From positions 1 through 31,805 of the forward strand of contig CAKPVT010000024.1 of assembly GCA_934196125.1 (NCBI GenBank): a stretch of 31,805 bases of DNA. Reading direction: 5' to 3'. Each line of letters begins with the position of its first letter. The first letter of the stretch is position 1. Origin of the DNA: an uncultured Streptococcus sp. (GTDB lineage Bacteria; Bacillota; Bacilli; Lactobacillales; Streptococcaceae). The notes beneath the pieces are model-generated. The model was given only the letters and a program-made list of their open reading frames with translations. It ran no database searches and was not told where the DNA came from. The position numbers and the translations under genes are program-made. Positions 1-7,218 of this stretch are shown here, piece by piece.

Positions 1-65
1 TATTGATGAACACTTGCTCAAAAATAATTTATCTTCCAAGCATTGATATACTTGACAAATAGTAG

Positions 66-85
66 AAAAAAGCCTTTCGGCTTTT
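66..85 (-). terminator. rpmB rho-independent terminator
   Basis: A 7-bp stem (AAAAGCC / GGCTTTT, 68-74 with 79-85) has a TTTC loop. On the minus strand it runs into a T-rich tail just after the rpmB stop codon. Confidence 0.85.
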
Positions 86-89
86 CATT

Positions 90-278
90 TTATACGCGTT
101 CTACTTTACCAGATTTAAGCGCACGAGCTGATGCCCAAACTTTTTTAGGTTTTCCATTAACAAGAATAGTAACTTTTTGAAGATTTGGTTTAACTGCACG
201 TTTTGTTTTGTTCATTGCGTGTGAACGGTTGTTTCCTGATACAGTCTTACGACCTGTGAAATAACAAACCTTAGCCAT
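90..278 (-). CDS. rpmB: 50S ribosomal protein L28
   Basis: L28 is a structural protein of the large ribosomal subunit. The 62-residue product is the usual size for Firmicutes L28. It begins MAKVCYFTGRK, has the TVSGNNRSHAMN segment and a basic C-terminal half (KKVWASARALKSGKVERV). The start is fixed by a perfect AGGAGG at 291-296, 12 nt upstream of the ATG. A TATAAT at 303-308 on the minus strand would place the transcript start only a few bases before this site. In other streptococci rpmB lies close to fba (from memory); here the island and tRNA-Thr lie between them. Confidence 0.97.
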   Translation of the reverse strand: MAKVCYFTGRKTVSGNNRSHAMNKTKRAVKPNLQKVTILVNGKPKKVWASARALKSGKVERV

Positions 279-451
279 ATTTATCTGCGTCCTCCTACTT
301 AGATTATAGGTGCTTTACACCACATACCATAAAATAATATCATATTCACCATGTTTTCGCAAGCTTTTTAGCAAATAAGTATGTGTCTTGTTTTCTGGGA
401 ATTTTCAAATAGCCTAGAAAAAACGTTGAAAACAGAGAATTCTTATCATCG

Positions 452-604
452 AAAAAAGACTGAAACAATTTTTCCTTTGCTTCAGTCTTGACGATATTAT
501 CTTTTGTGTGTTACAATAACTCGTAACTGATTAAGCAAAGTTGGTTTTTGTCTTAATCGGTGGAGTAGAAGTTAGCGCTTCTGCTCCTTTTTTCGTTTTC
601 TATT
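452..604 (-). ncRNA. putative structured small RNA or untranslated leader
   Basis: A minus-strand promoter (TTTACA 635-640, 18-bp spacer, TATAAT 611-616) should start transcription near 604. The transcript would pass a 10-bp hairpin (562-571 with 578-587), a second 10-bp hairpin (ACTGATTAAG with CTTAATCGGT, about 526-561) and a small GTTAC/GTAAC hairpin. It would end at a 9-bp terminator (AAGACTGAA 456-464 with TTCAGTCTT 481-489) followed by T6. There is no plausible ORF. I do not recognise the family. It could be an independent sRNA of about 150 nt or a terminated leader of rpmB, whose start codon lies 174 nt further on. No T-box GGUGGnACC core is present. Confidence 0.45.
562..593 (+). terminator. 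strong plus-strand terminator hairpin
   Basis: A 10-bp stem (GGAGTAGAAG / CTTCTGCTCC, one G-T pair) has a 6-nt loop and is followed by six T on the plus strand. No plus-strand gene precedes it in the window. On the minus strand the same sequence is the first hairpin of the putative RNA. Confidence 0.6.
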
Positions 605-610
605 AAATAC

Positions 611-640
611 ATTATATCATAAATGCAGCTTAAATGTAAA
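611..640 (-). promoter_or_regulatory. sigma-A promoter reading toward rpmB
   Basis: Read on the minus strand: TTTACA (640-635), 18-bp spacer, TATAAT (616-611). The -10 is a perfect match. It drives the putative RNA at 452-604. Confidence 0.55.
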
Positions 641-655
641 GGAAAACAGCACAAA

Positions 656-2100
656 AGAGCCTTAAAAATCTGATTTTTTTCGGCTATTAGTACTTATATT
701 GTTGCCGATCATAACCGATATATTTTCCAACTTGTTTTAAAATTTTTTGTGATGGAAACGGATCGTTAATAGCATTATCTCCTAAAGATCCCACACCTAA
801 ACGCTTAGTATGATAATACTGATAGTCTTTACGCCAACTTCCAAAGAAAAGCTCCTCTAATTGATCAATCCGTTCTAGCAGAATAAGTTTTGCCATGGTA
901 CAGGCACCTTTAATTGACCAGTACATGCCACGATGCTTCATTCGATAAGTAACTTGGCGATGCTGACTTTCCATGATTCCAATTCCTTTATAGGAGAGAC
1001 CTCTTAGTTTAGCAGGTTTTGTATCTTTAAAATTATTCAAAAATTTTTTCCTAAAGTTTTGAAAAACTAGATACTCTTCATCGTCAGTAACCAATGATTC
1101 AACTGTATCCAAAACAGTTTTTAATAATTTTCGATTATGGGTTTGAATGGCTTTAAACATCAAATCTTTCAGTGTTTTAGGATAACTTTTAAAAAATGAA
1201 GTAATTTTTTCCTTGACATGATAGACGTCCCAAAAATGCTCATGTCGCTTAATATTGAGCGCTTTTTGAATATTTTGAAAGACACGTCTGGTATAGCCCT
1301 TACCATTATCTGAGTTCGTCACTAAAATAGTTTGATCGGTGATTTCAAAATGATTATAGAGATAATCTAATAATTCATCTCTGGCAACTTCATAGTCTGT
1401 ATGAATAATTTCATGCTTATTAAGCAAGACTGTTCGTCCATGAACTTTTTTAGTTCCTGTATGAATCAGGAAGTGTGCTAAATCTGTGTTATGTTTCTCG
1501 TTATTTTTAGAAGTTGTTTTTACCAGAACACCATCACCCTCAACGTAAATAATCGGTGTTTTGATTTTTTCTGGAACATGTTCTTCCACAAAATAACGAT
1601 AATGCGTTTTTTCAGAAAATAGCTGTCCTGTTAGTTTAACAGCTTTTAGAACAGTATCTTTCGTAATGTCTAGGCGGTAAGATAACTTTATCATCCGACA
1701 AACTTGACGATAAGACATTTCTGAGGCATATCTAGCAAGGTGATACATTAATTCTAAAGAGTAACGCTGATGTTTCTTTAAGCCCAGCCAGTCATCAACA
1801 GGATAACGTGTCTCATCTCCTCGTCGCCATCGATTTCTTGAAAAAGTGATTTCACCAAACGTAAATAATACGGTTCTTTCACTGCTATCTACTCTTTTAT
1901 AGCCATTTGCTCGCATGGTGGGAGCTATCTGTTTATCATAATCAGCAATTTTCTTTAAGAATAATTGCTTACCATAATCATCACGTTCTTCTACAAATCC
2001 TCTTTCATCAAATCTCAATACTACCATAGCATTATTGTAACGAATTTCTGAAAATTGATAAAATAATAGGCTTATGATTGGCTTTTATCTTGTTTTTGAT
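656..2100 (-). mobile_element. ISLre2-family insertion sequence (ends approximate)
   Basis: The element is a single transposase gene with short flanks. AGCCT at 658-662 and AGGCT at 2068-2072 lie in partly matching, inverted AT-rich contexts and may mark the terminal inverted repeats, but the match is imperfect. I could not identify a target-site duplication, so the borders are estimates. Confidence 0.55.
687..2027 (-). CDS. ISLre2-family (UPF0236) transposase
   Basis: This 446-residue protein is full length for the ISLre2 transposase family (UPF0236), which moves its own IS by a DDE-type mechanism. Candidate acidic residues are D165 in the VEGDGVLV strand, D240 in VTNSDNGKGY and E353 in GIMESQHRQVTYRMKHRG; assigning them to the triad is my inference from spacing. 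The N-terminal part is rich in basic and aromatic residues (TFSRNRWRRG). There is no frameshift or stop, so it may be active. The reading frame opens with ATG at 2027. A hairpin at 657-685 after the stop could end its transcript. Confidence 0.92.
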   Translation of the reverse strand: MVVLRFDERGFVEERDDYGKQLFLKKIADYDKQIAPTMRANGYKRVDSSERTVLFTFGEITFSRNRWRRGDETRYPVDDWLGLKKHQRYSLELMYHLARYASEMSYRQVCRMIKLSYRLDITKDTVLKAVKLTGQLFSEKTHYRYFVEEHVPEKIKTPIIYVEGDGVLVKTTSKNNEKHNTDLAHFLIHTGTKKVHGRTVLLNKHEIIHTDYEVARDELLDYLYNHFEITDQTILVTNSDNGKGYTRRVFQNIQKALNIKRHEHFWDVYHVKEKITSFFKSYPKTLKDLMFKAIQTHNRKLLKTVLDTVESLVTDDEEYLVFQNFRKKFLNNFKDTKPAKLRGLSYKGIGIMESQHRQVTYRMKHRGMYWSIKGACTMAKLILLERIDQLEELFFGSWRKDYQYYHTKRLGVGSLGDNAINDPFPSQKILKQVGKYIGYDRQQYKY

Positions 2101-2122
2101 AATCATTGTATCCTATAACGCC

Positions 2123-2149
2123 AAAAAGCCAGTAGAAATTCTACTAGCT
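2123..2149 (-). terminator. terminator after fic
   Basis: An 11-bp stem (AGCCAGTAGAA 2127-2137 with TTCTACTAGCT 2139-2149; the loop would open to about 5 nt) gives a minus-strand hairpin running into T5 (A5 at 2123-2127). It lies just past the fic stop codon. Confidence 0.65.
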
Positions 2150-2172
2150 AAAAAAAGTGTAGTTATCCTAAA

Positions 2173-2997
2173 TTATAATGATAGTCCTTTGTTTGTTGCT
2201 TGTTTCTTAGAACTATCTTCAATAATTTTGCTTTTCTTCTTGATAGTGTCCCTATCTTTACTATCATTTATTTTGCCTTCAAATCCTTTATTTTTAAGAT
2301 AATTTGCATAAAATTTTTGTTCACTAGCAAAATAATCAATTAAGGGTTGATGATTATCATAAACTTGAAATTGTTCTAGTGCATTATAATAGTCTGCTTT
2401 TCTAGTATCATCTACAATAAAAGGCGTAATACCTTCTTTTAGACACTCTTTATACAAAAGCAAGCGTCCTACACGACCATTACCATCTGCAAATGGGTGA
2501 ATTCGCTCAAAACGTGCATGAAAAGATGCTAGATAGGCTAAATCTTTTTCTTTTTCGAAATTATACCCTAAAAGAAGTGAATACATGGCTTCTTCAACTT
2601 GGTCAACAGCCACTGTAGCAATCTGCCCTACTTCATTTTCAAACACCTTATAACGTCCAACTGGTGCATACTCATTATATTCTGAACTTGTTCCAGACTT
2701 TAAAATGCTGTGTAGTTTTTTAACATATTCTTCTGTTAGTTGGGCATCAAATGTATTAATAATATAGTCAAAGCATTTAAAATGATTAGTGGTTTCAACT
2801 ATGTCATCAATTTTGATGCCTGTTCCGCCAATATTTGCGATTGTTTTAGTTTCATAAATGAAACTTGTTTGCTCTTCAGTTAGACGACTGCCTTCAATTT
2901 TATTTGAATTAAAAGCAAAACGTTTTTGGGTAATATCATAAATACCGCCATGAACCTTGCCATCTCGTTCTACTTTAAGTCTTGTAATTAAATCCAT
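2173..2997 (-). CDS. Fic-domain protein (predicted AMP-transferase)
   Basis: Fic enzymes usually transfer AMP from ATP to Ser, Thr or Tyr of target proteins. The 274-residue product has the complete active-site motif HPFADGNGRVGR at residues 167-178, with catalytic H167. It also has the autoinhibitory motif S-x-x-x-E-G as SNKIEG at 31-36, with E35 predicted to block ATP binding. The inhibitory helix is N-terminal to the core, the class II arrangement, so no separate antitoxin is needed. A lysine-rich tail follows residue 240. An AAGGAGAG site lies just upstream of the ATG. It is the last gene after parA and a ribbon-helix-helix gene, 73 bases from the latter, with a perfect inverted repeat in the gap. 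The target is unknown; it could be a toxin, a regulator or a modifier of a host protein. Confidence 0.9.
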   Translation of the reverse strand: MDLITRLKVERDGKVHGGIYDITQKRFAFNSNKIEGSRLTEEQTSFIYETKTIANIGGTGIKIDDIVETTNHFKCFDYIINTFDAQLTEEYVKKLHSILKSGTSSEYNEYAPVGRYKVFENEVGQIATVAVDQVEEAMYSLLLGYNFEKEKDLAYLASFHARFERIHPFADGNGRVGRLLLYKECLKEGITPFIVDDTRKADYYNALEQFQVYDNHQPLIDYFASEQKFYANYLKNKGFEGKINDSKDRDTIKKKSKIIEDSSKKQATNKGLSL

Positions 2998-3022
2998 GGT
3001 TACTCTCCTTATCTATGGAGCA

Positions 3023-3058
3023 ATATAAAGATATTTAAAACCATAAATATCTTTATAT
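3023..3058. repeat. perfect 14-bp inverted repeat upstream of fic
   Basis: The arms ATATAAAGATATTT (3023-3036) and AAATATCTTTATAT (3045-3058) are separated by 8 nt. It lies between the ribbon-helix-helix gene and the fic ribosome binding site. There is no T tract, so an operator or mRNA structure is more likely than a terminator. Confidence 0.8.
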
Positions 3059-3070
3059 ATACAATTGTAT
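3059..3070. promoter_or_regulatory. 12-bp AT-rich palindrome, candidate RHH operator
   Basis: ATACAATTGTAT is a perfect palindrome ending one base before the end of the ribbon-helix-helix gene. It shares the ATTGTA core with the repeats upstream of parA, so it may be bound by the same protein. This is inference. Confidence 0.4.
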
Positions 3071-3295
3071 TTATAACTCAAAATTTTTAAAATAGTCATT
3101 TAAAAATGAAGATGCCGAACGATAACCTCGCTCGTTTGCAATTTGAGTAATTTTTTCTCGAACAGATGGTTGCAAAGAAAACATATATTTTTTAGTTCTT
3201 TCAAATTCAAAATTTGAATTGTGACTTTGAGTTGTTGATGCTTCAGTAGCTTTTAAAAGGTTGCTAATTTTTTCTTGATTATTATCAAATGCCAT
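3071..3295 (-). CDS. small ribbon-helix-helix protein, probable ParA partner
   Basis: The 74-residue protein has a polar N-terminal half and a C-terminal segment (residues about 35-74, KKYMFSLQPSVREKITQIANERGYRSASSFLNDYF) that fits a CopG/ParG-like ribbon-helix-helix fold: one short strand then two helices. Such proteins bind centromere repeats and repress their own operon. The ATG at 3295 is chosen because AAGGGAG lies just upstream; a longer frame to 3409 has no such site and overlaps the parA end. It follows parA by 61 bases. The fold is predicted from sequence pattern only. Confidence 0.75.
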   Translation of the reverse strand: MAFDNNQEKISNLLKATEASTTQSHNSNFEFERTKKYMFSLQPSVREKITQIANERGYRSASSFLNDYFKNFEL

Positions 3296-3321
3296 ATTTT
3301 CTCCCTTCTTTTCAGTATATT

Positions 3322-3338
3322 TATATTTACAAATATAA
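3322..3338. promoter_or_regulatory. palindrome in the parA-RHH gap
   Basis: TATATTT (AC) AAATATA is a perfect palindrome around a two-base centre. On the minus strand it reads TTTGTAAATATA, close to the TTGTAAATATA repeats upstream of parA. It is a candidate binding site of the ribbon-helix-helix protein. Confidence 0.4.
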
Positions 3339-3356
3339 TCATCAATATCAATATAT

Positions 3357-4154
3357 TTATACTGATATTTTATCAGTAACTTCTTTAAAAGTACAGTCAA
3401 TATTATCAAAGAATTTTCTGTGCTTTTGATAAAGTGCTTTATCTTGTTTCATTTCTGAAAGCGAAATTTTATCTAATGTTGAGCGATTGAATAATTCTTT
3501 ATAAGGGATAGTTGATAAAACATTCTCATTATCTTGAAGTTTTTTAACTAACTCCTTGGAAGAATTAGTGTTATGCTTTATCATATTACCTAAGAAATAT
3601 AAATCAGCTGTAACATAGCTTTTGCGAGTTTTAAAATCAAATGTTTCTGCTTTAAATTCTTCTAAACGCTCTTGAATATTGAAAGTTGCTGAATAGCCAT
3701 ATTTTGAGGGAACAACAGGACTTAAAACCGCATGACTAACCACAACAGCGTTACGAGTTGCCGTCGAAAAATCTGGATGGCAATCAATAAGGATGTAATC
3801 ATATTTAGCAAGATTTTTGGACTCGTAATTATCTTCTAACCACATGTACAGTAGCATATCTTTATAATTCTTTGTTTCAAGTTCTTTTTCTAAACTATCC
3901 AATCGGATATAGCCTGGAATTAAATCAAGATTTTCTTTAAGGTGGTGAATAGCAACATCACCTTTGCGGTTAAAGATATTAGCAACAGTATTCTCGCTTT
4001 CAAAGACATCATATGTTTGAGTAAGATTACACTGATGATCTAAATCAATTAAAAGGACTTGATAGTTTTGTTCAGCTAACCATTCAGCATAATTATATGC
4101 TAATGTTGTTTTACCTACACCGCCTTTAATAGCGGCAAATGTGATAATTTTCAT
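3357..4154 (-). CDS. ParA-family partition ATPase
   Basis: ParA ATPases form nucleoid-bound gradients that segregate plasmids and some integrative elements. The 265-residue protein opens with a deviant Walker A box, KGGVGKTT at residues 10-17 with the signature lysine K10. It has LLIDLDHQ (Walker A-prime region) near 35-42 and YDYILIDCHP (Walker B) near residue 120. There is no N-terminal HTH, so it is the short ParA type that relies on a separate small DNA-binding partner, here the ribbon-helix-helix gene downstream. GGAGG at 4163-4167 supports the start. Its promoter overlaps direct repeats at 4212-4280. Confidence 0.93.
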   Translation of the reverse strand: MKIITFAAIKGGVGKTTLAYNYAEWLAEQNYQVLLIDLDHQCNLTQTYDVFESENTVANIFNRKGDVAIHHLKENLDLIPGYIRLDSLEKELETKNYKDMLLYMWLEDNYESKNLAKYDYILIDCHPDFSTATRNAVVVSHAVLSPVVPSKYGYSATFNIQERLEEFKAETFDFKTRKSYVTADLYFLGNMIKHNTNSSKELVKKLQDNENVLSTIPYKELFNRSTLDKISLSEMKQDKALYQKHRKFFDNIDCTFKEVTDKISV

Positions 4155-4199
4155 TTTTTAAACCTCCAAAAATATTTCTTGTTTCAACTTTCTAAATAT

Positions 4200-4228
4200 A
4201 TTATAACACTTTTATATATAATTGTAAA
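4200..4228 (-). promoter_or_regulatory. parA promoter
   Basis: Read on the minus strand: TTTACA (4228-4223), 17-bp spacer, TATAAT (4205-4200). The -35 box lies inside the first AT-rich repeat, which suggests autorepression. Confidence 0.6.
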
Positions 4229-4280
4229 TATACTTATATATAACATTGTAAATATTTTTATAAATATAATTATATATAAC
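4212..4280. repeat. AT-rich direct repeats, candidate centromere/operator
   Basis: TTATATATAA starts at 4212, 4234 and 4270; the first two copies continue with an ATTGTAAATAT segment. The spacing is 22 and 36 bp. The array covers the parA promoter, the usual position of a parS-like centromere in ParA/RHH systems. Confidence 0.6.
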
Positions 4281-4296
4281 GTCGCCCAACTCTAAT

Positions 4297-4319
4297 AAAA
4301 AAACACCCAAAATGGGTGC
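4297..4319 (-). terminator. terminator of the 62-aa ORF
   Basis: The CACCCA/TGGGTG stem (4304-4318) reads on the minus strand into seven T (A tract at 4297-4303), just after the stop of the small gene at 4341. Confidence 0.85.
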
Positions 4320-4340
4320 AATGTAAAATAAATAAGTACC

Positions 4341-4529
4341 TCATTCCTTAAAAGCAGTTGCTCTTTGTTCTAGAAAGATACCCAGATCAATTTTTAATTG
4401 TTCAACTTGCTCTTCTGTCATGTGCTCATCAGCTATTGCTTTTAATAGGTCCTCACTTGAAAGTTTTGTGGTCGTCTCAACAAAGAGACACTTTCCTGAA
4501 TTTTCAATCTGTTCTTTATTTGTTGTCAT
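4341..4529 (-). CDS. hypothetical 62-residue acidic protein
   Basis: I do not recognise this gene. The 62-residue product is acidic and probably helical in its second half (SSEDLLKAIADEHMTEEQVEQLKIDLGIFLEQ). The ATG at 4529 (MTTNKEQ) is preferred: an AAAGGAAA site lies about 10 nt before it, whereas the ATG at 4538 would sit almost on top of that site. It has its own terminator and lies between the relaxase and parA, so it may be an element maintenance or regulatory protein. Confidence 0.6.
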   Translation of the reverse strand: MTTNKEQIENSGKCLFVETTTKLSSEDLLKAIADEHMTEEQVEQLKIDLGIFLEQRATAFKE

Positions 4530-4634
4530 ATTAATCATTTCCTTTTGTATCAGTTAGTTTATTATATCAGACAAAAAGCACTATAGAAAAAGTTAGCTAC
4601 TATCTTTTTGAGACTATCCCTTTTGTTAAATTTC

Positions 4635-6254
4635 TTACAATGATATTCCAGTTCGTTTTTCATGCGTTTGTTTCATCTCTTTAGCAAAGTCATAATCTTT
4701 TACAATCTTATCCCTATGCTTTTTGAGTGTGTCACGTTCAATCTGAAGTTCTTTAATTTCTTTTTGCAGCTCTTCTAGTTTTGTATTCTTATCAATTTTG
4801 CCTTTTTCAAGAAGTTCAAGACTCACTTCTGATGGAGCAATATTATTTTGATAATCAGATAAAGCTCCCAACAATTTATTGAGATAAGCCATCTTATGAT
4901 CTAATGATTCTAAAGTTTTATCCGTCTGGTCTAACTGCTCTAAAAATTGTTGTTGCAGATTTTCAAATTGCTTTGAATTAGTAACATTGTTTGCCGCTAA
5001 AAAGTTAAATTCATCTACTAACCTATCTAAGTTTGTGATGTTTTTATTTCTAGTTAAAATCAAATCGCCATTTTGGGCAGCCAGTTGTTTTATTAAAGTA
5101 ACTCCTTTAACAAATCGATTTTGTTCAGAGTGATCCGCATTTAAAAAATAAAAGAAATCATTTTTCTTAATATAAGCGGTAAATGTCCCATCTTCATTTT
5201 GATCTAACATTCGTGCAGGAATGGAAACCGTTCCTTTTCGATCCAAACCAAAAGTGACAGGAACATAAATGGACTGACTCGTCAGTTGTTGAATTTGCCA
5301 AGGTTCAATTGTGAGTTGCATCTCAAAATCATCTTGTTTACTTTCTTGTTCTTCATCATATTTTTCTTTTATGATGTTTAAATCATAAACAACCTCATTA
5401 GTGGCAATTTGTTCTTTTATCTTTTCAAGTGAGAACTTTCCTTTTTTCGATAACGTACGATCACGAACAAAACGCTCTTGTGGCTGATCCATTAACATAT
5501 ATTTAACGTACTTACCACTTGTATCAATTTGCAAATTTAAAGCTTTGGCTTTTTGTAAAAAATCATTCATATCTAACGAATGTTTTAATAAAAAATTCAA
5601 GCGTTCTTTAATCTCAAAACGATAGTTATTTTTTCGCCTCCATGCAGCATATTCTGTGTGAGAGTTACGAAGTTTTGGCTCTAAAATTTTTGCACCATAT
5701 AGTTCTGCATATTTATCTGAAATATGTTCCAAACTCTTTTTGGTTCCTTTTTGCCAACGAAACTTTTTTAAAGTTACTTGATTAGTTGTGTTAAAAATAA
5801 TATGGTTGTGTAAGTGACCTTTATCCATGTGCGTTGCAACAACAAATTGATAATCACCACCAGTTAATTCTAAAGCGGTTTTTCGTCCAATCTCGTTAAC
5901 CTCTTCTGGTGTTAAGCCATCTTCTGGCGAAAACGATTGGATGATATGATGCGCTAAAACACGTTTATCATTTTTTAAATCAGACAATTCATCATTATTG
6001 TACAAAACATCAACAGATTGTTTTAACAAAACAAAATCGTCATAAATCGTTTGTGGATCAGATATATCTGTCAAATCATGACCAGATACTAATCGTTTCA
6101 TCACTTGACCATTGACAATTTCAAAAGAATAATTGTCATCACCTTCCAAACGTTCAGTATCTAATTTCAATGTTGCACTATCACGTGTAATGTAGTCAAT
6201 TGCTTGTTTTAATTTATTAGTGTGTTTAATCTGAAGAACCTTCGTCACTACCAT
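4635..6254 (-). CDS. MOBP-type relaxase (MobA/Rlx)
   Basis: A relaxase nicks oriT and pilots the single strand during mobilization. The 539-residue protein has an N-terminal candidate tyrosine (Y21 in AIDYITRDSA), the conserved AHHIIQSFSPED segment near 101-112, and the metal-binding histidines H147, H149 and H151 in GHLHNHIIFN. These are the marks of the MOBP family. The C-terminal part (about 440-539) is rich in coiled-coil heptads. The ATG at 6254 lies inside the 3' end of the MobC-like gene (29-base overlap), so the two are probably translationally coupled. The catalytic part looks intact. No coupling protein or pore is encoded here, so transfer would need a helper element. Confidence 0.93.
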   Translation of the reverse strand: MVVTKVLQIKHTNKLKQAIDYITRDSATLKLDTERLEGDDNYSFEIVNGQVMKRLVSGHDLTDISDPQTIYDDFVLLKQSVDVLYNNDELSDLKNDKRVLAHHIIQSFSPEDGLTPEEVNEIGRKTALELTGGDYQFVVATHMDKGHLHNHIIFNTTNQVTLKKFRWQKGTKKSLEHISDKYAELYGAKILEPKLRNSHTEYAAWRRKNNYRFEIKERLNFLLKHSLDMNDFLQKAKALNLQIDTSGKYVKYMLMDQPQERFVRDRTLSKKGKFSLEKIKEQIATNEVVYDLNIIKEKYDEEQESKQDDFEMQLTIEPWQIQQLTSQSIYVPVTFGLDRKGTVSIPARMLDQNEDGTFTAYIKKNDFFYFLNADHSEQNRFVKGVTLIKQLAAQNGDLILTRNKNITNLDRLVDEFNFLAANNVTNSKQFENLQQQFLEQLDQTDKTLESLDHKMAYLNKLLGALSDYQNNIAPSEVSLELLEKGKIDKNTKLEELQKEIKELQIERDTLKKHRDKIVKDYDFAKEMKQTHEKRTGISL

Positions 6255-6600
6255 TTAATTTAGCATGTCCTTTCGTTTTAAATTCATCAATGAGCAATAC
6301 TTTCATCTCATCAATTTCAGCTTGTAAAGCTTTAAACAATTCATTATCAATCTCATCAAATGTATTTGCATAGCGCACTAATTGATTGACATTTTGACCA
6401 ATGCGATTAACTTCTAATCGCAATTGTTGCAATTCTGAATAATCGTAAGTTTCAATTTTGCCTTTCAACAACATCTCTAATGCATAGGCTTGAAAAGTTT
6501 TCTTATTGGCTACTGTTATCCGTTGGCGTAATTGAAACGCTTCTTCATCAGTCGTTCTTAATTCAAAGCGATTAACTCGTTTTCGTCTTTTTGTCGTCAT
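6226..6600 (-). CDS. MobC-like relaxosome accessory protein
   Basis: MobC proteins bind near oriT and help the relaxase open the strands. The product is 124 residues from the ATG at 6600, preceded by GGAGAG at 6605-6610; an ATG at 6612 overlaps that site and is less likely. The basic N-terminus (TTKRRKRVNRFELRTTDEE) fits a ribbon-helix-helix DNA-binding start. The middle RLEVNRIGQNVNQLVRYAN is the typical MobC (PF05713) segment. It ends inside the relaxase gene, and the oriT-like repeats lie just upstream, the usual order in this family. Confidence 0.9.
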   Translation of the reverse strand: MTTKRRKRVNRFELRTTDEEAFQLRQRITVANKKTFQAYALEMLLKGKIETYDYSELQQLRLEVNRIGQNVNQLVRYANTFDEIDNELFKALQAEIDEMKVLLIDEFKTKGHAKLNGSDEGSSD

Positions 6601-6669
6601 TGTTCTCTCCATTCTCTGTCAGTTTTTAAAATAGAAAGGTTTCACCTTCTCCTAGAATCGGATTTACTT

Positions 6670-6830
6670 TCATACTGGCAAGATTAGCAAGTGTCCGTAC
6701 ACTTGCGAAAATAAAAAGGTCAATAAGCCAGTTTGCAGGAACCCTACAAACCGACTTTTGACTTTTTACATTTTGGGGAAATCCCCAATCCCCTTTTTCG
6801 CACTTCGTGCATTTTGATAAAATGCAGCAA
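6670..6830. other. candidate origin of transfer (oriT)
   Basis: The gap upstream of mobC holds several inverted repeats. One is a perfect 8-bp pair, GCAAGTGT (6687-6694) and ACACTTGC (6699-6706), around CCGT. Others are an imperfect 9-bp pair (6731-6739 with 6743-6751), GGGGA/TCCCC (6775-6786), and the overlapping hairpins GCAC/GTGC (6800-6810) and GCATTTT/AAAATGC (6809-6825). Position and structure fit an oriT; the nick site cannot be named from sequence alone. Confidence 0.6.
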
Positions 6831-6833
6831 TAG

Positions 6834-6860
6834 AAAAACTGACAATTTTTAAATTGTCAG
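6834..6860 (-). terminator. terminator of the 95-aa ORF
   Basis: The perfect 10-bp arms CTGACAATTT (6839-6848) and AAATTGTCAG (6851-6860) read on the minus strand into five T. It follows the gene at 6888-7175. Confidence 0.75.
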
Positions 6861-6887
6861 CATTCCCTCTTGTGTCATTTTTAGTTT

Positions 6888-7175
6888 TTACTTCTTTGGT
6901 TCCCAAGAAAAAACATCTGCTTTTATCTTTTGATAATTGTCTTCTGATAATTCTTCCAGTGTAGCAATGCTAACTGAAAGCTCATCAAGATAATCGTTAT
7001 TATCTTCGGTTGTGAGTCGTTCAAAATCAGTTTTAAGCACATCCAATAAATCATTTTTTGATTTTTGAACGATATCACTATTAATGATTTTAGTTCCTTT
7101 GAGCCATTCGCTCATATCAAAATAATAACTCATTAATAACATTTCAGTTGTCATCATCATTTCTTCTGTTACCAT
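6888..7175 (-). CDS. hypothetical 95-residue acidic protein
   Basis: I cannot assign a family. The product is acidic and mostly helical in pattern, with an N-terminal cluster of methionines (MVTEEMMMTTEMLLMSYYFDMSEWLKG) and no membrane segment. An AAGGAG site about 9 nt upstream supports the start. It lies 57 bases after the large LtrC-like gene and before the oriT-like region, so it may belong to the transfer or maintenance operon. It has its own terminator. Confidence 0.65.
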   Translation of the reverse strand: MVTEEMMMTTEMLLMSYYFDMSEWLKGTKIINSDIVQKSKNDLLDVLKTDFERLTTEDNNDYLDELSVSIATLEELSEDNYQKIKADVFSWEPKK

Positions 7176-7218
7176 AACTTGTTTCTCCTTCTACTTTTAA
7201 AGTCAGTCCTTTTTTATG

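Noticed and set aside
541..595. T-box or other known riboswitch
   Set aside because: No T-box GGUGGnACC core, no specifier loop and no match to purine, SAM or PreQ1 motifs that I can recognise.
618..634. CiaR-like direct repeat TTTAAG-N5-TTTATG in the promoter of the putative RNA
   Set aside because: One half-site is imperfect and it sits one base from the -10, unlike known activated CiaR promoters. Chance in an AT-rich sequence is likely.
2078..2302. Plus-strand ORF of 74 codons with hydrophobic composition
   Set aside because: It is antisense to the end of fic and its terminator; the hydrophobicity comes from the AT-rich complement of the Lys-rich Fic tail.
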